From positions 1 through 64,000 of the forward strand of contig JAJDOF010000082.1 of the NCBI GenBank assembly GCA_022340305.1: 64,000 nucleotides of DNA, given 5' to 3'. The notes beneath the pieces were generated by a model that was given only the letters and a program-made list of their open reading frames with translations, was not told the DNA's origin and did not search any database. How positions within the stretch are numbered: position 1 is the stretch's first letter; every line of letters starts with the position of its first letter. Origin of the DNA: Gammaproteobacteria bacterium. Its GTDB lineage: Bacteria; Pseudomonadota; Gammaproteobacteria; GCA-001735895. A program made the position numbers and the translations under genes. Of the stretch, positions 35,284-41,742 are shown piece by piece.

Positions 35284-36273
35284 ATGGTTCGACAAATCGC
35301 TTTTTGCCTGTGCCCTGGCTTTCCGCTATTTAGCATCGCTGCTGCGCTTGAAGTCATGCGTCACGCCAATCGTTTCGCCACATCGGATTGTTATCGATGG
35401 ACATTTCTCAGCGAAAACGATCAGCCAGTGTCTGACAGCAACGGTATTCCGCTGTCGCCAGGCGCTGCCCTCGCAACGGCGCAGGCCTATGATCTGGCGT
35501 TTATTGTCGCCGGCTTCGATGCCAGCCAGATCAGGCAACCAAAACTCAGTACCTGGCTGGTCAAACAAGCACGCGCCGGTCAAATCGTGGGCGGCATTTC
35601 CAATGGCGCTTTCCTGCTTGCCGCCGCAGGCTTGCTGAACCATTACAGCGCAACCACGCACTGGGAAGATTTCGAAAGCTTTTGCCTGTTATATCCCGAA
35701 GTTCGCGCACGTTACCAGCGCTTCGTGATGGATCGCAACCGCATCAGTTGTGCCGGCGGTTCGGCAACACTCGATATGTTTCTTGAATTGGCGCGACAGG
35801 ACCTCGGTAGCGAAATAGCATTGAAGATTTCGCGGCAAATGCTGCTGCAGGAACAATCCATCGTATTGCCCGACAGCCCCACGAACAGGACGCCGGGGCG
35901 ACCTTATTCACCCCCGGTCCAGCGGGCGCTGAGCCTGATCGAAGCAGGTGTCGGCCAATCGATAACAGTCAACGAACTGGCGCAGCGCAGCGGCATCAGT
36001 CGGCGTGACTTGCTGCGCCTTTTCCGCAAAGAATTGAATAACACGCCATCACGTATTCTCAGTCAACGTCGACTCGATCGTGCTCGTTCGCTGGTTCTCA
36101 ATACCGGCTTGCCGATGACCACCATTGCCGAGTCGGTGGGCTTCAGTTCGCAGTCGCACCTGACCAGCAGCTACCATGCCGAGTTTGGCATAACGCCTGC
36201 GCAGCAACGCCGCGAATACCAGGCTGCCAGCCATCGCCTGCCGTTGAAGAGCCGGGATTTTCGTGATTGGTGA
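35284..36273 (+). CDS. GlxA/AraC-family regulator (GbdR-like)
   Basis: A 329-residue regulator with an N-terminal DJ-1/PfpI (GATase1-like) ligand domain (IAFCLCPGFPLFSIAAALEVMR, VAGFDASQIR, GGISNGAFLLAAAGLL) and a C-terminal AraC DNA-binding domain (ITVNELAQRSGISRRDLLRLF and TTIAESVGFSSQSHLTSSYHAEFGITPAQ). GbdR, CdhR and related regulators of glycine betaine and carnitine catabolism share this layout. Its divergent pairing with the MttB-like gene supports control of methylated-amine use. Whether it also regulates soxBDAG or creatinase is unknown. Confidence 0.88.
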   Translation: MVRQIAFCLCPGFPLFSIAAALEVMRHANRFATSDCYRWTFLSENDQPVSDSNGIPLSPGAALATAQAYDLAFIVAGFDASQIRQPKLSTWLVKQARAGQIVGGISNGAFLLAAAGLLNHYSATTHWEDFESFCLLYPEVRARYQRFVMDRNRISCAGGSATLDMFLELARQDLGSEIALKISRQMLLQEQSIVLPDSPTNRTPGRPYSPPVQRALSLIEAGVGQSITVNELAQRSGISRRDLLRLFRKELNNTPSRILSQRRLDRARSLVLNTGLPMTTIAESVGFSSQSHLTSSYHAEFGITPAQQRREYQAASHRLPLKSRDFRDW

Positions 36274-36418
36274 TAGCGCCAACAGGATACATTGCCCTGG
36301 TTGCTGGATATCGAGAGAGCTACGGAGTGAATTACTATTGTTAGCGGAACATGTTAGTCTTACCGGTTCAATAGTTTATCAAAAATCTGAAATTCATCCA
36401 TTTTAACGGGGAGTAAAA

Positions 36419-37861
36419 ATGGCCAAAGTACGTGGTTTATCCGACATCCTGACTTATTTTCGACGCAACGAAACACCGATATTTTTCGTCTCGCCAACCG
36501 CTTTTAACCTGCTAGGCGTCGAGAAATTCATCAACCGCTTTCACTACATCAATTATTTCGACTCGTTCGATGGCCAGCATCCCCGGGTGTTCGTACCAAC
36601 CGAGAAAAGTCATGCCGAGTTCGAGTCGATGGAAGACGTGTGTAATTACATGCTGCAGCACAAGGAAGTCATCGATAGAATCAAAAAGGCTGGCAAGGGT
36701 CCGGCTAAATTACTGTTTGTCATGCTCGATGAAAAAACCGAGGAGATCTGCAAAGAGCTCGGCGTCGACATCGCGTTGCCACCGGTAGACCTGCGAAAAC
36801 GCATCGACTCCAAGATCGAACTCACCCGGCTTGCCAACAAGGCCGGCATCGACAGCGCCCCCAACGTACTCGGCAAGGCCGACAGTTACGCAGAATTGAT
36901 GAAAGCCGCAAAAGACGCTGGACTGGGCAACGACCTGGTGGTGCAGACGCCTTACGGCGACTCGGGGCGCACCACCTTTTTCATCACCAACGAGGCGGGC
37001 TGGAACAAGAATGCCAAGGAGATGAAGGGTGAACAGCTCAAGATCATGAAGCGCATCAACCACATGCCCGGCACCATGGAAGCCTGCGTAACGCGTCATG
37101 GCACTATTTCCGGACCGATTCAAACCGACATCACCGGCTTTGAAGAAATCACACCCTATAAAGGTGGCTGGTGCGGTAACGATGTCTGGCCCAAAATATT
37201 CAACACCAAGATCCGGCGAGATTTACGCAATATCGCGTCGAAGCTGGGCGATCAACTCTACAAGGAGGGCTATAAGGGCGTTTTCTGCATGGACTTCCTG
37301 CTCGACACCGACGATGGTACTCCCTATCTCGGCGAAGTAAATCCGCGCATCAGCGGCGCTAGTCCGTTAACCAACCTGATCACCTCGCATTACGGTGGTG
37401 TGCCATTGTTCCTGTTCCACATGCTGGAATTCCTCGATGTCGATTACGAGATCGATCTGCGCAAGCTGCAGAATCGCTGGAACGAATACGACTTCTGGAG
37501 CCAGTTGGTTTTGAAGCAAACCGAGGACAAGGTCAAACTGTTGACGCATGCCCCGCGCAGTGGCGTCTGGAGCATGGATAAATACGGCAGCATCCATTTT
37601 GACCGCTCGGATCTCGACTGGACCAACGTGATCGACAATGACGAGGCGTTTTACCTGCGCGTATATCGTGAAGGTGACTACACCTACAAGGGCGCGGACC
37701 TCGGCATCATCGTATCGCGCGGCCGCATGCAAACCGAGCAGCGTGAGTTACGCGAGCGCGCCAAGCTGTGGACAGCGGCGATTAATGCCGAATTTCATGG
37801 CGAGGAACCGAAGGCATTACCGGAAATCTACCAGGATCCATTCGGATCGAAATTGTTTTAA
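36419..37861 (+). CDS. ATP-grasp ligase, biotin-carboxylase-like, substrate unknown
   Basis: A 480-residue protein. The ATP-grasp fold is visible from about residue 135: DSKIELTRLANKAGIDSAPNVLG, LVVQTPYGDSGRTTFFI (nucleotide-binding loop and Lys region), and the metal-binding FCMDFLLDTDDGTPYLGEVNPRISGASPLTN with the E-x-N pair. The C-terminal 130 residues match nothing I recognise. The fold ligates a carboxylate to a nucleophile using ATP. A strong GGGGAG ribosome site precedes the ATG. It stands alone between the GlxA regulator and a convergent amidase, with a terminator after it. Confidence 0.75.
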   Translation: MAKVRGLSDILTYFRRNETPIFFVSPTAFNLLGVEKFINRFHYINYFDSFDGQHPRVFVPTEKSHAEFESMEDVCNYMLQHKEVIDRIKKAGKGPAKLLFVMLDEKTEEICKELGVDIALPPVDLRKRIDSKIELTRLANKAGIDSAPNVLGKADSYAELMKAAKDAGLGNDLVVQTPYGDSGRTTFFITNEAGWNKNAKEMKGEQLKIMKRINHMPGTMEACVTRHGTISGPIQTDITGFEEITPYKGGWCGNDVWPKIFNTKIRRDLRNIASKLGDQLYKEGYKGVFCMDFLLDTDDGTPYLGEVNPRISGASPLTNLITSHYGGVPLFLFHMLEFLDVDYEIDLRKLQNRWNEYDFWSQLVLKQTEDKVKLLTHAPRSGVWSMDKYGSIHFDRSDLDWTNVIDNDEAFYLRVYREGDYTYKGADLGIIVSRGRMQTEQRELRERAKLWTAAINAEFHGEEPKALPEIYQDPFGSKLF

Positions 37862-37874
37862 GGGATCGGGAAAT

Positions 37875-37900
37875 ATCGCCTGGCGCTATGCGCAGGCGAT
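37875..37900. terminator. Hairpin between convergent ATP-grasp and amidase genes
   Basis: ATCGCCTG at 37875-37882 pairs with CAGGCGAT at 37893-37900 and the stem can extend inward with a bulge. It occupies most of the 43-base gap between two convergent stop codons. A short T/A run follows on the plus strand, fitting a shared terminator. Confidence 0.55.
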
Positions 37901-37904
37901 TTAA

Positions 37905-39302
37905 CTAAGCGATTTGTCGAGGTGAATCCGACGCCGAGGCAATCGATACGATCGAATTATCCCAGCCGATGAGCGTTTCGATCGCCTCGGCGATGCGCAG
38001 AACTTCATAGTCACTACCCACATCACCGATAATTTGCAGGGACATCGGCAAACCTTCATCGCCAATACCCATCGGTATTGCGCAGGCGGGCAAGCCGGCC
38101 AGGTTGGCGTCGTAGAGAAAACTCGCCCAGTCGAGCCACGGGAGCTCGATGGCTGTATCGTCGATCTTTTCCGGATGGATAGTGCCGTGCGGGAAAGCCT
38201 CGCAACCGAGTGTTGGCGTGATCAGGATGCGTGAGCCGTGCCGCGCAAACATATCGCTGTAATGCTGGCGGATCACCTTGCGGTGCGCCTGCGCTTCCTC
38301 GAAATCCTGCTCGCTCCACTGTTCGCCGAAATCGAGAAAACCCTTGGCCACTTCACCCAGGTAATCCATATTGTAGGCGCTGCCACGCGCATGCTCGGCT
38401 GCATCGTAGGTTGCCGTAACGGCCCAGGTAACCACCGAAGACGTTAAACCCGGGTTGTCATCAACCAGTTTGAAGCCATCTTTGCGCATCAATTCGACTG
38501 CATTCTGGAATGCCTCGCGCACATCGGTGTTCACCGGGGCAAACCCCAGGTCTTCAGAAACTATAATCGGCGTTCTGCGAGTTTTGCCAGCCGGCTTACC
38601 ATCAAACCCTTCGCTCATTATCTCAAAAAACAGCCGCGCATCGGCAACGCTGCGAGTCATTGGTCCGTAGCACACCAGGGATTGCCAGGACGGAAAGCAG
38701 GGCTCGCGCGGAATCGCACCGAAGCTCGGTTTAAAACCGACTACGCCGCAGAACCCGGCTGGAATGCGAATCGATCCACCGCCGTCACCACCCAGTGAAA
38801 AAGATCCAAGTCCCGTCGCTACCGCAACCGCAGCACCACCCGACGACCCGCCACAGGTGCGCTCAGGGTTCCACGGATTGGAGGTCAAACCGTACATCTC
38901 GGAATGGGTAACCCCGGTCAGACTGAATTCAGGACAGGTTGTCTTGGCGAAGATAATAGCTCCTTCCTGCTCCAGTATTTCGATCGCCCGACAGGTTTCC
39001 GTCGGCACGAAATCACTCAGAACCAGGGCGCCATTGGCACAGGGATAACCCGCCAGAAACTGCGAGTCCTTGATGGTGATCGGCAAACCGCAGAGCCGGC
39101 CAAATTTACCGGAAGCGCGTTTTTTATCGGCCTCCTGGGCGGCCTGCCGCGCGCGACCATAAAGCTTCAGGGCGATCGGGTTAAGAATGGGGGCGACTTC
39201 CTCAGCCCGGGATATCGTCTGTTCGAGCAGCTCGACCGCAGTGATTTGTCCTGAAGCCAGTGCCTGTAGCTGTTGTGTTGCTGTCAGAGAGAACTGTTGC
39301 AT
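37905..39302 (-). CDS. Amidase signature family hydrolase
   Basis: A 465-residue amidase-signature enzyme with the Ser-cisSer-Lys triad: K78 in GLPITIKDSQ, the cis-Ser in CGGSSGGAAVA (about 153-154) and the nucleophile S177 in GGDGGGSIRIPAGFCG. It hydrolyses an amide, ester or aryl-acyl compound in the cytoplasm; GatA function is unlikely without gatBC. The ATG at 39302 is chosen because the longer frame to 39410 would overlap the VOC gene. A large hairpin lies 13 bases upstream of this start. Confidence 0.88.
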   Translation of the reverse strand: MQQFSLTATQQLQALASGQITAVELLEQTISRAEEVAPILNPIALKLYGRARQAAQEADKKRASGKFGRLCGLPITIKDSQFLAGYPCANGALVLSDFVPTETCRAIEILEQEGAIIFAKTTCPEFSLTGVTHSEMYGLTSNPWNPERTCGGSSGGAAVAVATGLGSFSLGGDGGGSIRIPAGFCGVVGFKPSFGAIPREPCFPSWQSLVCYGPMTRSVADARLFFEIMSEGFDGKPAGKTRRTPIIVSEDLGFAPVNTDVREAFQNAVELMRKDGFKLVDDNPGLTSSVVTWAVTATYDAAEHARGSAYNMDYLGEVAKGFLDFGEQWSEQDFEEAQAHRKVIRQHYSDMFARHGSRILITPTLGCEAFPHGTIHPEKIDDTAIELPWLDWASFLYDANLAGLPACAIPMGIGDEGLPMSLQIIGDVGSDYEVLRIAEAIETLIGWDNSIVSIASASDSPRQIA

Positions 39303-39314
39303 ACCACCCGGTGA

Positions 39315-39353
39315 GGCAACTTCGGGCCGGGATAAATCCCGGCCCTTGTTGCC
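39315..39353 (-). promoter_or_regulatory. Long hairpin immediately before the amidase start
   Basis: GGGCCGGGAT (39324-39333) and ATCCCGGCCC (39336-39345) form an almost gapless 10-bp stem, extended by GGCAAC/GTTGCC (39315-39320 and 39348-39353). It sits between the VOC stop and the amidase start, ending about 12 bases before the ATG. No U-tract follows, so besides termination it could mask the ribosome site or protect an mRNA end. Confidence 0.5.
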
Positions 39354-39372
39354 TGGAAATAAAGATCGTAGC

Positions 39373-39927
39373 TTAGACAGCAACGTTATCGCCTGCAAGT
39401 GTTTCCTCAACCATCATCGCTGCAACCGGGACTTCCACATCGGCAGGAATTTCCATGTCGACCTGGTACCAGGCGCGAGCGCGACGCGCAATTTCTTCCT
39501 GTGATACGTTTTCGATTTTGCTTGCCATCGACCACAGGTAGCCGTTGCCATCCATGAGCACACCGGTACGATCGCCCCAGTAGGCGTCGTACAAAGCTGT
39601 GTGGACCAGGGCGCCGGCTTCGACAGCACGATCCCAGCTGGTATCGACATCATCCAGGTAAAGATGGACCAGGCTGCTACGAACGCCCTGGCTTACCGGT
39701 GACAGCATGCCCATTTCGGGAACTTCACGGCTCAGGGCTATAATGCTGTTACCGATCTTGATGGTCGCGTGCAGTGCAACCGCTTCATCGGCGCCGCGTT
39801 GACGCGTCAGCAGTTCAGCGGCAAATGCCGCCTGATAGAAGGCAACGGCGCTATCAACGTCGATCACGGTCATACAGGTAGTCGCGGTACGATAGCCGCG
39901 CGGAATGGGGGATACTTTTTTAGTCAC
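39373..39927 (-). CDS. VOC family (PhnB-type glyoxalase-like) protein
   Basis: About 184 residues. KKVSPIPRGYRTATTCMTVIDVDSAVAFYQAAFAAELL is the classic start of PhnB-like VOC proteins; VHLYLDDVDTSWDRAVEAGA and WGDRTGVLMDGNGYLWSMASK complete the fold. A GTG start at 39927 with GGAG six bases upstream matches the family N-terminus better than the ATG at 39939. The C-terminal 45 residues beyond the fold are acidic and unrecognised. Function unknown. It is upstream of the amidase on the same strand, separated by a hairpin. Confidence 0.82.
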   Translation of the reverse strand: MTKKVSPIPRGYRTATTCMTVIDVDSAVAFYQAAFAAELLTRQRGADEAVALHATIKIGNSIIALSREVPEMGMLSPVSQGVRSSLVHLYLDDVDTSWDRAVEAGALVHTALYDAYWGDRTGVLMDGNGYLWSMASKIENVSQEEIARRARAWYQVDMEIPADVEVPVAAMMVEETLAGDNVAV

Positions 39928-40002
39928 AATATGCTCCATAATGTGAGTTTATCGAAATAGACATAAATGCCCTGCTAAAAATTAAAATGTAGCCGTCAAT
40001 GA

Positions 40003-40031
40003 TTGTAGTCGGTTACACCATGATGCATAAT
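40003..40031 (+). promoter_or_regulatory. Promoter-like pair upstream of the gene at 40062
   Basis: TTGTAG (40003-40008), 17 bases, CATAAT (40026-40031). The -10 matches 5 of 6, the -35 only the first three bases. It would start transcription about 20-25 bases before the ATG at 40062, which favours that start over earlier in-frame ATGs at 40020 and 40023. Confidence 0.35.
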
Positions 40032-40061
40032 GTAGTCAACAGAGCTCAATTTGTCAACACT

Positions 40062-40469
40062 ATGAATCAAGATGTTCAACTTGGAATATCCGGATCGGTC
40101 ACTCAGGCCGACCTGGCGCCGTTACGCGACAGCGGCCGCCTGGGTGAATTTGCCGTGGTTTATCGCGTCGAACGCCTGCACCAGGGTGGCGGCTACGGTG
40201 ACCAGGGCAAACATCCGTTGGCCTGGGCAGTGGCCGTCTACATCGACAGCCAGCTGTGTCGGGTCTTCAATGCGCGGGGCGCCGGACGGGAGTGGAACAA
40301 TATCGATCGCCTCGGTATATGGCTGCGCGAACAGGGGTTCTGGTACTGGTGGACCCGCAATGACCTGGAACCGGTAGGTAATGCAAGCGCCGAAGATGAG
40401 GAACAAAATGACACACCAACGCCGACACCGAGCAGCACCTTCATCGATCCGCCATTTTCACCGTTTTAA
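40062..40469 (+). CDS. Unrecognised 135-residue protein
   Basis: I do not recognise this protein. It has a compact core (GRLGEFAVVYRVERLHQGGG, KHPLAWAVAVYIDSQLCRVF, REWNNIDRLGIWLREQGFWYWWTRND) that alternates strands and helices and is rich in Trp and Arg, then an acidic linker and a Pro/Thr tail ending DPPFSPF. No signal peptide or membrane segment. Its TAA is followed directly by the ATG of the NTN hydrolase gene, so translation is coupled and the two are probably partners. The start is chosen on the promoter-like site upstream. Confidence 0.65.
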   Translation: MNQDVQLGISGSVTQADLAPLRDSGRLGEFAVVYRVERLHQGGGYGDQGKHPLAWAVAVYIDSQLCRVFNARGAGREWNNIDRLGIWLREQGFWYWWTRNDLEPVGNASAEDEEQNDTPTPTPSSTFIDPPFSPF

Positions 40470-41534
40470 ATGACTATCGCATCGCAGATGAAGTTTTCCT
40501 TTCGCGCTTTTGCGGAAGATGCCCCGGATAAAACCTGGCGCCAGGAATTCAATCGTCGCTGGCCGGCTTACAGAGACTGGTTCCTGCGCTTCGGCGAACG
40601 CGAGCGCCCGACCTACCTGGAATCGATCCGCGCGTTACAGCGCTACATGCCCGAGATGATACCGGTTTACGAGCAGATGGTGGACCTCGCCGGTGGCGGC
40701 GATCGTGCCGCCCGCTTTCTGGCGCAATACTGCCCGCCACCGCTGTTTCGTGGCTGCTCGCAGGCGGTGTATCTCGAAGATGCAGCGGTGCTGGTGCGCA
40801 ATTACGATTATTCACCCTACGTGTTCGATGGCCTGGTGATGCGCTCGAAATTCGATCAACGCGCCGTGGTGGCGATGATCGATTGCATGTCCGGCGTGCT
40901 CGATGGCATCAATTCTGACGGACTGGCGGTTTCGATGTCATTTGGCGGGCGCCAGGAATTTGGCAGCGGTTTCGGTATCCCGCTGCTGTTGCGCTACCTG
41001 CTGGAATACGCCGGCAATGTCGCCGAGGCCTGCGAACTACTGGAGCGGGTCCCGGTTCACGGCGCATACAATGTGATGTTGCTTGACCGCGACGCCAATT
41101 TTGAAACCGTCGCCATTGCCACTGGTCAGCAACCGCTGAGAATGGGCACGCGGGTCTCGACCAACCACCAACCGGGCAGCAGCTGGCCGATCTACGAAGA
41201 AAAGGTCGGCACGCACCTGCGTTACCAGCATCTCGAAGCCGTCACTGCCGCGCGACAGCTCGACGCTTATCAGTTCAGTCGCCAGTTCCTGGTACCACCG
41301 CTGTATAGCAGCAAATTTGCGCGCGGCTTCGGCACCCTTTACAGTGCCGCCTTCTATCCGCAAACAGGGACTTGCGAATACTTCTGGCCGGAGCACAGCT
41401 GGACTTTTGATTTCAACAAGTTCGACGAATACAAATACCGAATAAACTTCTTCGACCCCGAAGGCTATCCGCACCAACGTCAGTCCTACGGCGAAATTTA
41501 CACCGCCAAACCTCTGCCGGTACTGAACTACTAG
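40470..41534 (+). CDS. C45 / acyl-CoA:6-aminopenicillanate acyltransferase-like NTN hydrolase
   Basis: A 354-residue protein with the N-terminal nucleophile pattern of the AAT (peptidase C45) family: C96 in LFRGCSQAVYLEDAAVLVRNYDYSP, where autoproteolysis before Cys frees the nucleophile, plus the Arg-Asn-x-Asp that follows. GVLDGINSDGLAVSMSFGGR, ACELLERVPVHGAYNVMLLDRD and VSTNHQ fit the fold. Members form or break amide bonds of fatty acyl or small peptide amines. It immediately follows the unrecognised gene. Substrate unknown. Confidence 0.82.
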   Translation: MTIASQMKFSFRAFAEDAPDKTWRQEFNRRWPAYRDWFLRFGERERPTYLESIRALQRYMPEMIPVYEQMVDLAGGGDRAARFLAQYCPPPLFRGCSQAVYLEDAAVLVRNYDYSPYVFDGLVMRSKFDQRAVVAMIDCMSGVLDGINSDGLAVSMSFGGRQEFGSGFGIPLLLRYLLEYAGNVAEACELLERVPVHGAYNVMLLDRDANFETVAIATGQQPLRMGTRVSTNHQPGSSWPIYEEKVGTHLRYQHLEAVTAARQLDAYQFSRQFLVPPLYSSKFARGFGTLYSAAFYPQTGTCEYFWPEHSWTFDFNKFDEYKYRINFFDPEGYPHQRQSYGEIYTAKPLPVLNY

Positions 41535-41553
41535 CCTGTCATCAGGAGGCGCC

Positions 41554-41742
41554 TTAACCCCGCCTGTCTCACCGATTTTCCTGGCGAGGGCGTCTTTAAG
41601 GACGCTGTGGTGCGCCGCACGGACCAGAGGTCCGCGCAGAGAGCCGGGGTATTCACCCGGTTAGTGGGGCGACGGCAGGGCGGCGAGCCACAGGGCACTT
41701 CAGGGTGACCGCAGCAGGACTTCGGTGAGACAGGCGGGTTAA
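41554..41742. other. Structured intergenic element closed by a 21-bp inverted repeat
   Basis: The outer arms (41554-41575 and 41722-41742) are complementary over 21 pairs with one bulged C. Inside are further hairpins: GCGTC/GACGC at 41590-41605, GGACC-AGA-GGTCC at 41621-41633 inside a GCGC clamp, and CCGGG/CCCGG at 41644-41660, followed by a GC-rich right half. The right arm contains the stop codon of the decarboxylase. The shape suits either a folded RNA or a MITE-like element with terminal inverted repeats. It does not match the RNase P, tmRNA, 6S or riboswitch consensuses I know. Confidence 0.6.

Noticed and set aside
41554-41742. Known RNA such as 6S, tmRNA, RNase P or a cobalamin or lysine riboswitch
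   Set aside because: None of the conserved core motifs of those RNAs is present, and no gene lies downstream in the right orientation for a riboswitch.
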